Shown here piece by piece: positions 32,180-44,051 of a stretch of 64,000 nt of DNA (position 1 is the first letter of the stretch; each line of letters starts with the position of its first letter). The notes beneath the pieces were generated by a model. The model saw only the letters and a program-made list of their open reading frames with translations. It had not been told where the DNA came from and made no database searches. Source of the stretch: Acanthosepion lycidas (taxonomy: Eukaryota; Mollusca; Cephalopoda; Sepiida; Sepiidae); NCBI GenBank assembly GCA_963932145.1, contig OZ010572.1, forward strand, positions 78,437,049 through 78,501,048, written 5' to 3'. Position numbers and translations under genes: made by a program.

Positions 32180-33080
32180 CCTTCCATCTTTCAGTTTATC
32201 TATATATTTATTCATTTCGGTTAACTTTTGCCATCTCTTAAATTAACGAAATTCACCGATGCTTATTTTATCGAAGTGTGATCAGCCTAACTCGTTGACC
32301 AATTCGGCAGTGAAGTAAGATCCGGCTGAGCAATTGTTGACAAGAGTCACACTAAACAAAACCTACTAAATGCATCTGTTGCGAACGTCACTATAGAGTA
32401 TCTTTTAATAATAATAAAATAAAATTATCTATTAACACTCTTATAACTGTATAGTGAATCCGATTTTCACTTGGCACTTTATATTTGTAACCTTGTATCA
32501 GGCAATGCTTAGCTTAATACAAAAATAGATCAAAAATAATTATATTGCATTTGTTAAAACAAAGTCATGAAAGTGATTTTGTTCAACACATCTTAAACAC
32601 GGGCTCTAAAGCTGGGGTCTAGGTTTTGATAACGATTCGGGCTTCGGCGGAATTACATCATGTATTTTTCTAAAGGCAAAAATGATTTTGGTCTTCGTCT
32701 GATACGTGTAAAATCTTCAGTTCCAAACTGAGATGATGATTATTATTATTTTTCATATTTTCTTTCCAAAGTATAAACCAAATTCATCTCAAAGAGATCC
32801 TTTATTAAAATATTTGGATAATCGATTAGGAATTTCCATTAAATAAAAATAATAAAGACGGAAGAACCGTTATTCTTTCGTTAAACATTTCCGCTTCCTT
32901 TTATGTATGGGGTTCCATCTCACACGTTTATCTATTTCGGTTTGTATACCAGAAAAACTGTCTGATTATCTCCCTTGGTTCTTTCTAAAATATCATTATG
33001 CTTTTCTTTAAACACAGATAATTCATTAGCTGTGAAAACAATTGTATCTGTTTGGATGTTTTATTCTGTCTTCGGTTAAT
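32180..33080. other. Unassigned DNA
   Basis: No gene recognised. Confidence 0.5.
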
Positions 33081-33169
33081 TGACGTAAAATTCAGCTTCA
33101 TATGCATATCCAACATGGTTGGATGAATTATAACATAAGGTAATGTTTGTGCACCATCATGTGAAACAC

Positions 33170-33222
33170 GCACACACACACACACACACATACACGCACA
33201 CACACATACACACAGACACACA
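33170..33222. repeat. (CA)n microsatellite
   Basis: Imperfect CA array beside the Tc1-like element. Confidence 0.9.
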
Positions 33223-33227
33223 TTGGA

Positions 33228-33478
33228 TGTAAGAGCAAAATTGTCCAAATCATGTAACAGCAAAATTGTCCAAATGCTCTGAACCGTAGTATCTTGGAAA
33301 TGATTAAAGATATATTACTTGAATTCTTCACGGTTTTTATAACACTATTGGACTCTACTTTGAGAAATAGGGATGTATTAACAGGTTAACAGACGATTCA
33401 TGATGAAATTGATCATGAGCGAAAATCATTAATTAATCATAACTAAAGATTGGGAGATCATGAAGGATTAAGATAAAG

Positions 33479-33537
<59 letters not shown>

Positions 33538-34192
33538 CCAGGATCATGTTCCAACTTATTCAAGATGGTCTTCGCCCTCTCTAACCTTCTAATTTTCTAT
33601 CCTGGTGTAACAAGGTGCTTCACATATTTCACGTACGATTTCACTTTCAACTCTTTTTTCAATGTTCTTCGGACTGTCATAGGTGAAATTCATCTCTCAC
33701 ATCCCAAACGTCGTATGGATTGAGCTGGATCTTTTCTAATTGATCTCTTTAGCTCTAAGTTGAAATAACGATCGCTCTTCCTGTTGTAAACTTCTGATCC
33801 AGTTTTACTCTCTACTGTTCCCTCCTTTTGAAACTTATTCACCGTTCTCTTGATGGTTCTTGAATGGACATTAAATATGGAAGTCAGAGTATGAATATTG
33901 GTACCATTACTGAAGACGTTATTGATTTTTTTTTTTTTTTTACTTCTCACTATTGCTCAGTTGACAAAACAGTGGGGATGACACAAAACGATTTTAACCT
34001 GTTTTTTTTTCTAGCCGAATAACTTGAAGGATTTTTTCAGGAATTCTTACGACAAATGGTGTCATGATAGCTAAACATGTTACCTGAAAACTTGGGGAAA
34101 AATTCAATTAATTCAGAGTTTTTTTTAGCTATTAAACATTTTGTCGGGTGGCTATTTATACTGTAACACGATTAGGACAATTTTGCAGTACA
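33228..34192 (-). mobile_element. Tc1-like deletion derivative, copy A (965 bp)
   Basis: The left end TGTAAGAGCAAAATTGTCC and the reversed right end TGTACTGCAAAATTGTCC form inverted repeats. Each end has a second copy of the TTGTCC/GTAACAG motif about 22 bp inward, giving an IR/DR arrangement of presumed transposase sites. Only the DNA-binding part of a transposase is encoded. A TA array (33482-33534) sits between it and the left end. Confidence 0.75.
33545..33950 (-). pseudogene. Tc1-like transposase, DNA-binding domain only
   Basis: The minus-strand product starts with a Lys-rich stretch, then VFSNGTNIHTLTSIFNVHSR, TIKRTVNKFQKEG and RSIRKDPAQSIRRLG. This reads as two helix-turn-helix units with a linker, as at the N-terminus of Tc1/mariner transposases. 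The reading continues in decayed form towards 33545. No catalytic DDE region is present, and the related copy at 49590-50024 ends the same way. The protein could bind the element ends but not cut them. A Lys-coding poly-A slip lies near the start. Confidence 0.7.
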
Positions 34193-34801
34193 TGAGATGC
34201 TGATGTGTCCAGGAATTTTACTGATATTATTTTTGGCACCCTTTTTTTTTTGCTCTATCACAACAGGGATAACCGTAGTTTTAAGTTTCCATATTTTTGC
34301 TACTTCGAGTTGCAGGTCCTTATAATTTGACAGTTTTCGAAATTCTATTTAGAAACATTGGGATCCTGTGGAAAATTAGTTTGCATGTTCTTTATTTAAA
34401 GCATGTACGATTGTGTCTGATCTGTTTGCATCAAATGTTTTGGTCTATTGGTATTAGGAAATTTAAACTATTATAACTATCGGCTGATGTATGTACCATG
34501 TATCCGGGACTTTAACAGCACATGTCGAACAGACATGCCAATGACTTTGTTGTCATAGCCTGTCATGCATAATAATGTATTCCTTTTCTGCTAGGCCTGG
34601 GTAGCCTGGTAACATGTAGTCAACAGTTTCGTGAAATTTATATAATAAGCCACAGGCGGGAATTGAGCAATCTTTGTTGATTTTAGCCTTGTAGATATTA
34701 GCTGAAAGATATTGGAATTGTACTGACATAATAAGGCGTTCTGTCGCCCATTTAAGACACCAAAATTACAATCCAACTCAACATACAAACATATTTTATT
34801 C
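34193..34801. other. Unassigned DNA
   Basis: No gene recognised. Confidence 0.5.
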
Positions 34802-34803
34802 TA

Positions 34804-34883
34804 TTAGGTTGGTGCAAAAATAATTTCGTTTTCTAACATATGTTACTATGTGAGAAAACGAAATTATTTTTGCATCAACCTAA
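34804..34883. mobile_element. MADE1-like mariner MITE, copy 4 (80 bp)
   Basis: Short form like copy 2, TA at 34802-34803 and 34884-34885. It inserted with the same core (CATATGTTACTATG). Confidence 0.9.
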
Positions 34884-35198
34884 TACAATAACAGACAACT
34901 ATTTCCTCAATTGGACTTTGAATCAAAGAAGCATTAAAACAAGCGAACAAAAACCCACCATTCACAATAAATAAAATAGCTCCATAGGTAATTTTTTAAC
35001 CTCATATCGACCTAACACTGGCACAGCAACAACAAAATAAAATCAACAATGACATGAGTCGAATCGAATATGGAGAACCAAGCGATAAATACAGTGACTA
35101 AAAAACAATTCTATATAGAGGGATAAAAAAAACTTATAGCCAGAACAGGTCCAGCGGTCACCAACAGACAAGTAAACAAAAAAATTAGACTGCTAAAC
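34884..35198. other. Unassigned AT-rich DNA
   Basis: No gene or repeat recognised. Confidence 0.5.
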
Positions 35199-35665
35199 TG
35201 TTATATAGAAATAAAGTGTCTCTGCCGACATTTGAGTTTGAACATAGATCGCAAGTGAGCAAATACAGGCGATCCCATTATTGAATTAAGTAGACCACGT
35301 GATCATAGAAGAAACGCATATATGTAGGAAGTAGCTAACGTCTAACGATCTCTGTTTCTAGTCTATGCTCTATTATTATCCGGGACAGCATTTCTACCCT
35401 ATCCTCTATTACTATACGGACCGCTATTCTCTATACTAGTCACTGTACTATTTCTCTATACTATTCAGTGGTTACTTTCCGAGTGAATATTATCGAACTT
35501 ATTAGTGCGAGTGTTATTCGAAGGTGTCTGACACCAGTATTGCTTAATGGCGTTACTATAGTTGTATCTGCGATTACAAAGTCTCTACTACAACGAGCAT
35601 TATGAAAATGTCAACCAGTATTCGTTGATATTACAAAAGTAGCAACGGGTGCTCTTGACATCATA
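35199..35665 (+). repeat. LTR-like repeat, copy 1
   Basis: Starts TGTTATATAGAAATAAAGTG and contains GCGATCCCATTATTGAATTA and GTATCTGCGATTACAAAGTC. Copies at 62506 and 63238 share it throughout. TG start and length suit a solo LTR, but I see no clear CA end, target duplication or internal domain. Confidence 0.55.
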
Positions 35666-36594
35666 AAACAAACAATGCATTCATTTACAGAGCTGAGTTA
35701 CAAGTCATAAAAGACTCCCTATCCAGTCTAACATCAATTAAAGAAAAGAATCCAAACCACCCTTGCCTACATGAAATATTAGAAACATTTCACTATTTGA
35801 TAAAAGCTTACAAAATAAAAAAATTGGCCTGTCTTGCTAGCGGGGAAGTCATAAATGGAAAATCAAAAAACAGATGCACTGGCAAAGATAACAACCAAAA
35901 TGGCGATAAGGAATATTAGACTCTCAGATACAGATAACAAAAATAAAATCACGCAATATATTAAAAGAAAATGGTAATGTCAAACTCGAAAATAGAAAAC
36001 TATTACCTGATCGAAGGCAGAACAAGCAGAGTCTGAATTGGACATACACATCTTACATACACATTCTTACTCATAAAAGGAAACTGCACCTTGTGATCAA
36101 TTGCTCGCTGTTAAGCACATCCTAATAGACTGAAAATAATACATGAAAAGGCACAACATATAAAATGATGTACAAAACCTTATCATGCTTTGGAAAAATG
36201 TATGTTTCCCAAATAATACCCTACCTGATAGAAGTAGTCTGCTTCCAGTTCTCATAAAAGAATGTGCAATGCATTTAATTATTTATAACATCTATATCTT
36301 AAAATACATAATTGTATCCTAAAAGTTTAAAAATACGTATAAAAGAAAAACATCTATAGTTGAAGCCATAAAGTTGCGCCTAAAATATTTAGATTTCGGT
36401 ATTCAGTGTTCCATGGAGGTTGCCATGCCACTGAACAAAATCAATCAACCAAACAACCGTTTTAACATTAATGACCCATAATGGTTGATATGCCGGTAAA
36501 ATAACCAATCAATCAATTAACCCCCTTAAAACCACTGCTTCTAAGTCGCGATAGGTTTGGCGATCATAGGTATTCTTATTTTTATTATCATTAT
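35666..36594. other. Unassigned DNA, possibly decayed coding sequence
   Basis: One reading of about 35930-36120 gives NKITQYIKRKW-like and NWTYTSYIH-like stretches with stops. I cannot place it. Confidence 0.35.
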
Positions 36595-36889
36595 TACAGG
36601 CTGAGTATCCTTTATCCAAAATTCAAAAATCCGAAAACCTACCAAAATCCGAAAGTTTTTCAGGTGTTGGAATGACTTGCCACAAATGAAAATTTTTAGA
36701 GAGCACTGGGAAGTTTCCGAGGTGATATTCAGCTTTTGTAAGTGACCTCATTTGCTCTGGGTAAGAGTTACCCAGACCTGCTACGTAGCCTACGTTGGCG
36801 ACAGTTTTTTGTTAGCGATCATCACAGCAACACCTTCGTTCATGGATTACTTATCAGGTGTTTTGTGCTGAGTAAAGCTATTATGCAGG

Positions 36890-37096
36890 ATGTCAAAAAG
36901 TCATGCAGATACCCATATGGGTAGTGAAAAGAAAAAAAAATCATTTAGGCTTATCAATATTGCAGAAAATGAAACTTGGAAAAAACTAGACAGGTGTGTA
37001 AGTGTGAATTGTCTGACTGAGGAGTTTGGCGTTAGAAAAACCACCATATACGACCTAAGGAAACGGAAGCAGAAATTATTAAAGTTGTATGCTTAA
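36890..37096 (+). pseudogene. Pogo/Tigger transposase N-terminal fragment
   Basis: A 68-codon frame with the CENP-B-type N-terminal helix-turn-helix: RCVSVNCLTEEFGVRKTTIY then DLRKRKQKLL. Beyond the stop at 37094-37096, a further decayed reading continues in relation to the family (FDGVN region) before the SINE. The second DNA-binding helix set and DDD catalytic domain are missing. It is unlikely to be functional. Confidence 0.75.
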
Positions 37097-37339
37097 AGTG
37101 ATCAACAGAAAAAATTAGAAAAAAAACCCTGCACATAGCAAAAATGATCTCGATCGTGTTTTGATGGAGTGAATTAGTCAGCGTCGGAGTGAATATATGC
37201 CTCTTATATAAAACTACCTTCAGGGTGTATGTACAAGCTCTGTTATGAAATGTAAAAGGATATCGTATTTATGCCTGAGTTTCATTTCAAAGCTGCCCCC
37301 CATTGTATCGATGCGATATACAAATTAAATAGCCTGTAG

Positions 37340-37535
37340 GTAAGGTGGAGTAATGAGGATTGAGGAATCGGAGTACCGAGTTCGAATTTCAGCCGAATCT
37401 ATTATATTCACTTATGTGAAAATGTATGAATCTTCTCCTTCTACCCGCCCCAGCTATGAGTAACTAGCAGGACAGACCGAGTTCTGTAGCCTTGAATGGC
37501 AACTGGTCTACCGCAGAAAGAAATGACAACCTACT
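37340..37535 (+). mobile_element. SINE family C inserted in the Tigger-like element
   Basis: GGTAAGGTGGAGTAATGAGG head, box B GAGTTCGAATTTC, 3' part CAGGACAGACCGAGTTCTGT and GAATGGCAACTGGTCTACC. Target duplication not resolved. Confidence 0.7.
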
Positions 37536-37779
37536 GCGAGAAAAAAAAATTGCCTCGTCAGTCATATATCGAAGGATACATGATCGCCTACGCGTGCATC
37601 ACGCATGGCACATAACTGACTGATTCCAAAATCCGAAAAAGATCTGAAAACTGAAGTACTTTTGGTCCCAAGAATTTCGGATAAATGATTCTTAATCTGT
37701 ATTATTATTATTATACAGAGAGGGATTAGCAAGGCAATAAAATGAGATTAGGATACAAATATACGAACACAAAATTACC

Positions 37780-38440
37780 CATCCGACATGCCCTCTCTTC
37801 ATAAGAGGCAGATCAGACCAAAAACGTGGCATTGCTTCCATCGTCTATCCCGCCTTGCGGGTGATGAATTATTTTCCACTCTACAAGCTCTTTCCCACAG
37901 ATGAAACATCGCTAAACTAGTGCAACTATATCAGTATTTTCGTAGCAGATTTTCAGACAAGTTACATACTTGAGTTGCACCAGCCACCATGCAAATTATA
38001 CAGCATTGACTCATTCTCATTCCTTTCATAGTCCATAGAGACTGCTTTTTCCCCAGAGCTGTTTATTTGTGCAACAAACTACCGAAAGGATGCTTCACTA
38101 ATCACTATAATCTTAACCTCTTCAAATCTAGGGTCAAACGTTAGCTATCCTACATATCCTCATAATATGCAGTTCTTACATCTACCATTGACGCCCTGAC
38201 AACAATTGGATTCATTAATCATATACCTTGAGTGAATCTTGAGGTTTGCCAAGAGGATGTTTTTTTTCATGTCACTACAATCTTAATCTCTTCAAGTCTA
38301 CGGTAAACCGTTATCGTATCATCATAATAGGTACTTCTTGCATTCTCGCTCTACGCGTTGACAATAACCGAATTCAGTAAAAATATACCTTGAGTGTCTC
38401 TTGAAGCTTGTATTGCGTGAAGAAGAGTATAAAAAATCAG
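37780..38440 (+). pseudogene. LINE ORF2 C-terminus, second family, partly duplicated
   Basis: Readings include RDCFFPRAVYLCNKLPKGCF and NHYNLNLFKSRVKR, the usual ORF2 end with a decayed L-NKLP block. The following region with ATATACCTTGAGTGAATCTT is repeated at 38275-38420 (ACAATCTTAATCTCTTCAAG to ATATACCTTGAGTGTCTCTT). Stops throughout. Confidence 0.6.
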
Positions 38441-39035
38441 AGCCAGTCTGATAAAACTATTACAGATACAATGCATCACATCTCAATCTGCGTGATATTG
38501 TGACAGGTTCTGGTAAAACCATCAAGTAATCGTTAATATTTATTGTGGCTTGTGATTTAACACAAATTCTTTTACTTGACGACTAAGGGAAATTAAGGTT
38601 TCTTGGTAAATATTGAAATTGATTTACTAAGCGTGGATTCCCTAGGATTCTCTTAATCCATTAATGTCCAGTGTCATATTTTGTGGCCAGTTGGGATTAA
38701 CGGATTAAGAAAAGGCGTGACTAGTTAAGGTCAGCCAACTGATGCAAATCTGTGGTACTGGATGTATTTGTTTACTGTCATCTCACAAGTCCCACAACCA
38801 ATTAGGCTAGTTGGGGCATACATTCAGCCTTCGTGGGTGTGTTTCGGATAAGTTAACCTGATGGAGCTTATTCCTTTTCAGGCTGGGTTTGAATTAAGTA
38901 TTATCATTCTCTTAGACTGAGTGACATTTAAATGTATCGATATCCAGTCTTCCTGGCTATTTAACCCATAAATTTTATGGGTATCCTTATGGCATAATGA
39001 TATGTGCGTAAACAAACACAACGGAATATTTGTAA

Positions 39036-39037
<2 letters not shown>
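38441..39037. other. Unassigned DNA
   Basis: No gene recognised. Confidence 0.5.
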
Positions 39038-39086
<49 letters not shown>

Positions 39087-39093
39087 GTTGTTG

Positions 39094-39148
<55 letters not shown>

Positions 39149-39162
39149 TATTATTATTTCTT
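39038..39162. repeat. (TTA)n trinucleotide array
   Basis: About 40 units with a TTG interruption near 39085. Poly-Asn and poly-Leu ORFs are artefacts. Confidence 0.95.
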
Positions 39163-40149
39163 TTGATTTCTGCTGTATACACATTTTCTTCCGAGTCCCA
39201 ACCAGAGACCTAAGGTCCGAAATGGTTTCATGACATTTTCCATTGTTCATTTTTGTAAAAAAAAACAAAGATCACATATATTTACATAGATAAAGCTGTT
39301 CGTAATGTGTGAGCTATACCTCCGAGTACAATTTTTTTTAATATTTATTTAAGGCGTGCGCTACCAGAAATTCCTTGTGGGGGATATGGGAATTCATTCC
39401 AATCTATCCGAGAGCTCTAACTAGAACTGGAATTATTGATGTTCTCATGTGTCACACTTTTGAGATTTCCACTTCAAGATCTTTGTATTTTAATAGATTT
39501 TGAAGATCTTCAAAGATATATTACAATCTGCTGGAACTGCCATTTTAATAAGAAAGCACATTATGTTTTTTTGGTGTTTAATCACGATGTCTGGGTGATT
39601 AGCTTTGAGTTTTTCTGTTTGTATGTCTTTGTAAAATTCTTGCCGGCCCAATATCTGTAACCGGGTCTGGGTGATGTTATTACCAGTTTTTTGCAGTTAT
39701 CTTCTCGTAAAAGTTGCATATTTTCCAGTGCAGATATTGACTGTTATTATTATTATATGGCTATTGAAGAATTGTAATTTCTAAGGTTGGAAAGTGATCT
39801 AAAATATATTTTGAGAATGGAAAGATATTTTTCTATATTAAAAAATGTATTCTAATAGATGTTTTACGCCTTCTCGGGTAAACATTGTCTGTCGACATGA
39901 AGTGGGGAGAATACATTGAAGCCATTGCTAGGTCAACAAGAAAGTTGGCTCACTGTGTCGTCCGAAACAATTTTTCTCTCTAGAATCTATCTTACATATA
40001 TATATAAGTCAACCATTTGACTATACTTAGATTATTGCTATTATATTTGGCCCGGTACTTCTGCTATATATCTAGAGATTCTTGATATAATCCAAAGGTA
40101 ATATTAGTAGTCCTGACCTGGCATCTCAGACGTAAAGTTGTTTCCCTGT
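39163..40149. other. Unassigned DNA
   Basis: No gene recognised. The ORF at 39436-39660 has no domain. Confidence 0.5.
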
Positions 40150-40545
40150 GCCTTTTCTATAAATACTTTCATGGTAAAAGTTCGGATGAGCTTTTCGTTG
40201 TGGTAACTAGACTTCATGAATTTAAGCAGAGTACTAGATTGGCAACAACGTCTCATCAATTTACAATTTAATTGGCTAGATGTAACCGTAACTTCTATGC
40301 TAACAGTTTCTTTTCTCGCACTTCTTTTTTGTGGAAATCTCTTCCGGCTCCATGCTTTCTGGTCAAATTTGACTTTCAGAAATCTAAATGCAATGTCAAT
40401 CGTTATCTACTCTCTTCCTGATTACTGTTCTATTGTTCCCGCTCCTCCATAGTATTTTTTGTTTTCTAATTCTTTCTCGCCTTGTAACTCATTATGCCTT
40501 AGTGGCTTTACTCCCTTCTTTGGGTGAATTTGATTCAAACATATA
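40150..40545 (+). pseudogene. LINE family L 3' end
   Basis: The longest copy. Readings include HEFKQSTRLAT-like and NSFFSRTS-like blocks, then W-K-SLP in decayed form, AAATGCAATGTCAATCGTTA, and a tail with TGCCTTAGTGGCTTTACTCC. Confidence 0.7.
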
Positions 40546-40870
40546 AATAGTACTTTTGCGTGTAGTGTAAAAAGTGAATGCAAAAAGAAACAGTCACCAA
40601 TTACAATCGGATGGTGAACTAGTAGTCGTTTGACAGGCAATTCAGGTGACAGATGCTACGGGAAAGCATCCTGACTAGAAGCTCGGACAGATATTTTCTT
40701 ATTTCGTGTCTACAGCAGTTGGAATTTTTGAGGATCATGAGTGAAGTTAAATTGGAAGGTTTATTCTAAAGATCACTGATAATCTTGCTACCACTGCAGA
40801 AATTTAAGTATTGATTATGTCATATGAATTTTCTGCCGACAATTCAAAAGTCGATATTCTGATTGGTCAG
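40546..40870. other. Unassigned DNA
   Basis: No gene recognised. Confidence 0.5.
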
Positions 40871-40882
40871 TGATTGTCAAAT

Positions 40883-41447
40883 ATCTGTCTATATTTCCGA
40901 GATGAGGTATTATATACATTATTTACATTATTCGAACTATTGTCCTCATCTTTGTCGCCATATTTATTACAACGTTTCGGCAGTTGTACGCTCGGGCCTT
41001 CTTCAGGTGGTTGGGATGTCGAACTGAACCCTTTATTTCGCTCACTGAGGTAGACCGTTCTAGTTCCACGTGCCATGTTTAATGGATGTCAGTTATCAGT
41101 TATCTCCTGTTAATTTCCCTCTGAAAGTTCTCCACTGCCTTAACCGGGTATTGAACTCACACTCTTTGGGTCTGTCACTGGATCTAACCAACACCTTTAT
41201 CCACTGTGCCATGTGTCCTAGGTTAAGGCAATGGAGAACTTTCAGAGGGAAATTAACAGGAGATAACTGATAACTGACTTCCATTAAACAGGGCACGTAG
41301 AACTAGAACAACCTGCCCCAGTGAGCGAAATAAAAAGTTCAGCTCGACATTCCAACCAACTGAAGAAGGCCGGGGCGTACAACGGCCGAAACGTCGTAAT
41401 AAATATGGCGACAAAGATGAGGAGAATAGTCCGAATAATGTAAATAA
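40883..41447. mobile_element. SINE family B inverted dimer with 12-bp target duplication
   Basis: Flanked by the exact 12-mer TGATTGTCAAAT (40871-40882, 41448-41459). The left unit is a full reverse-complement copy (3' body end outward, tRNA head inward, ending CACTGTGCCATGTGTCCT). The right unit is a forward copy from GGTTAAGGCAATGG to GTAAATAATG. Both outer ends are the element's 3' end. Hammerhead-like cores lie at 40974-41006 (minus) and 41360-41398 (plus). Confidence 0.88.
41360..41398 (+). ncRNA. Hammerhead-like motif in SINE B (GUA type)
   Basis: CTGAAGA (41360-41366), stem II GGCC/GGCC, GAA (41388-41390), stem III AC-GTC-GT, A at H17 (triplet GUA). I find no convincing stem I. A dimer or a longer helix would be needed for activity. 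Confidence 0.4.
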
Positions 41448-41459
41448 TGATTGTCAAAT

Positions 41460-41929
41460 GTTTTTCCAATTCTGTGTCCTAGATATCTACAGTTGTCTCT
41501 TTCTGCTTCTAAGTATGAGCCCTTCTCGATTTCATTTTCTTTAAACCTTCCACGTTACTTACATACTCCGTACTTTTAATAGACAAGTGAATTTTCTGTA
41601 TCCATTTTCATTTTCTTCAGGTGTCAGACACTAACGAGCCGCCCAATCTGACGTTCGAAATGGAAATGCAGTCAGCTCAGGCGCCAATACAATACTTTAA
41701 ATGATAGTAAAAGTTTTATGGTCTGATCAAATTGGAGGCGCATTACTGAGATGTCATTTTCAGAAATGCCTCGCCTGGAAAGATAAAACTAAATAACGAA
41801 AAAAAAGAATGAAGTTATTCGACAAAGTGATAAAATTGACACTGTTATCTTAACAGACTTTCTAACATTCACTGAATCGTAAACTCTATTTCCTTTTTAT
41901 AATGCACCGAAAATTACCCAGTCTTCAGA
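41460..41929. other. Unassigned DNA
   Basis: No gene recognised. Confidence 0.5.
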
Positions 41930-42012
41930 TCATAGACGTAGAAATCAGCTCCATATGCTTGTGACCTACTTGGATAAATTATGACATTAGGCAATGTTTG
42001 TGGACCTTCATA

Positions 42013-42077
<65 letters not shown>

Positions 42078-42332
42078 TGGATGTAAGAGCAAAATTGGCC
42101 AAATCATGTAACAGCAAAATTGTCCAAATGCTCTGAACCGTACTATCTTAGAAATGATTAAAGATATACTACTTGAATTCTTCACGGTTTTTATAACACT
42201 ATTGGACTCTACTTTGAGAAATAGGGATGTATTAACAGGTTAACAGACGATTCATGATGAAATTGATCATGAGCGAAAATCATTAATTAATCATAACTAA
42301 AGATTGGGAGATCATGAAGAATTGAAATAAAG

Positions 42333-42423
<91 letters not shown>

Positions 42424-42483
42424 TCAGGATCATGTTCCAACTTATTCAAGATGGTCTTCGCCCTCTCTAACCTTCTAATTTTC

Positions 42484-42484
<1 letters not shown>
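41930..42484 (-). mobile_element. Duplicate of the copy A region, truncated (copy B)
   Basis: The transposon part runs from 42082 (TGTAAGAGCAAAATTGGCC) to 42484 and is nearly identical to 33228-33600. The flank, CATATGCTTG to (CA)n at 42017-42077, also matches 33100-33222. It ends abruptly at TTCTAATTTTCTAT, where an AC array begins. A TA array lies at 42338-42421. Confidence 0.8.

Positions 42485-42576
<92 letters not shown>
42485..42576. repeat. (AC)n(AT)n microsatellite
   Basis: Begins exactly where transposon copy B is cut off. Confidence 0.95.
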
Positions 42577-42577
<1 letters not shown>

Positions 42578-42944
42578 AGGTGTATGTAGGGAACAAGAAT
42601 TCTTTTCAAACTTGTTCCGTTTAATAATATAGACAAGTTATTTCTTTACATATTTATTAATTTTTCAAATTTCCTAATTAGTTGTTTTATATAATTAGTA
42701 ATTATACCAAAGTACATTTTTTCCGAGTACTTTCGATTGTCGCTACATTCGGTTTCAAGGATTTTCTTTTTTTGTGTCTGTTTTTGTAACTGTTTTTGGT
42801 CAATTGCAGTGTCACCCTCGTTTGCGGAAACCAATTTCATGTCACTAAACGTGAGTGTCATTTCTAAAAGCCAGACTGAACTTTTACGTTTATTTTAGTC
42901 TTTTTCATACACACTTCCATATACGAACCCCTACGGAGAAAAAA
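42577..42944 (-). other. Unassigned DNA with a 71-codon minus-strand frame (42646-42861)
   Basis: The frame is Lys/Gln/Glu/Asn-rich without low-complexity runs and has no recognisable domain. No supporting signals. Confidence 0.2.
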
Positions 42945-43018
42945 AAATGTATATGTGTGTGTGTGTCTGTGTGTGTGTCTGTGTGTGTGTCTGTGTGTGT
43001 AATTGGGGATGTGTGTGT
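42945..43018. repeat. (GT)n microsatellite with CT interruptions
   Basis: Regular GTGTGTCT units. Confidence 0.9.
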
Positions 43019-43124
43019 GAGTGTTTTTGTTTCTGGGTAAGTCAGTACATGAGCATCGATATATCTAAAAGTTATCTAAAGAATCGTAACTATGTAAACA
43101 TATGGGCATTCACACACTCGTATG

Positions 43125-43128
<4 letters not shown>

Positions 43129-43206
<78 letters not shown>
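43129..43206. repeat. (CA)n(TA)n microsatellite
   Basis: CA then about 32 TA units. Confidence 0.95.
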
Positions 43207-43208
<2 letters not shown>

Positions 43209-43971
43209 CAAATATATGGATATAGATCCGACAGTATGAAGAAAATTATACAAAAATCCTTATATGCAATTATGCTGTTTAAATGTTAATATGTCAACGT
43301 CGGACGTTTCGGTCTAATATATATATGTAATTCTATTCTATATTTTTCATTTTAAAAATATAGTTCCATCGCTACACAGGAATTACCATGTTTAAAAACA
43401 GAAACTAAAATTTTAAGTTTAATTATTTTGGGAATAACCTATTAAGAAATTTACTTAATTTATAAGCACAGACAATCTTAATATTTTAAGTTAAGGTTTC
43501 GGAAAAATCCAATCGTATCCAATAAGGGTTGGTTGGGTTTAAATGTTCCTAGATATACTTATGTATTAAATATAAGTTACTTTTAAAATCAGGTTAAGGT
43601 TGGGTATGAGTGCCTGCTTACAAACAATCACATCCACTTTTTGCGTGCCCTCTAAGTTTTTCAATGCTTTAAAAAGTAATTGATTTTTCCGAAATATTAA
43701 CGATTGAAAATATTAAGATTGTCTGTGCTTATAAATTAAGTAAAGTTCTTAGATCCTTCCAAAAATCGCTTGAGAATAGAACGGAGCTATGAATTTTAAA
43801 TTTAAATGTATAATTAAATTTAAAATTGTAGTTTCTGAACAGCGATGTAACTATATTTTAAAATAGAAAATAATTATATTATTATGCTCTTCTCTTTTGT
43901 ATTGAGCACTGTTTTTTAAAAATAAGAATAATTTCTAAGAATCCCAGATCTTACTTTTCTTACTTACTTAT

Positions 43972-43976
<5 letters not shown>
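43207..43976. other. Unassigned DNA with a hammerhead 3'-half-like motif
   Basis: The minus strand near 43292-43313 reads CCGAAACGTCCGACGTT, which fits GAA, a stem III ACGT-CCG-ACGT, and U at H17. The 5' half is replaced by TA sequence. An inverted similarity (ACAGACAATCTTAATATTTT and its reverse near 43715) also occurs. Confidence 0.4.

Positions 43977-44048
<72 letters not shown>
43977..44048. repeat. (TA)n microsatellite
   Basis: About 36 units. Confidence 0.95.

Positions 44049-44051
<3 letters not shown>

Larger units (their letters stand above)
36597..37699 (+). mobile_element. Pogo/Tigger-like element, internally deleted (1,103 bp)
   Basis: The left end is CAGGCTGAGTATCCTTTATC and the reversed right end CAGATTAAGAATCATTTATC. 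Subterminal AAATCCGAAA motifs are inverted at both ends, and TA flanks it (36595-36596, 37700-37701). From memory, the ends resemble mammalian Tigger7-type ends. It holds the start of a transposase and an SINE insertion. Confidence 0.85.

Noticed and set aside
32985-33331. Cys/Val-rich ORFs at the CA arrays (also 41914-42185)
   Set aside because: Translation of CA repeats joined to transposon end sequence.
42646-42861. 71-codon minus-strand ORF as a gene
   Set aside because: Composition looks protein-like, but there is no domain, partner exon or regulatory signal.
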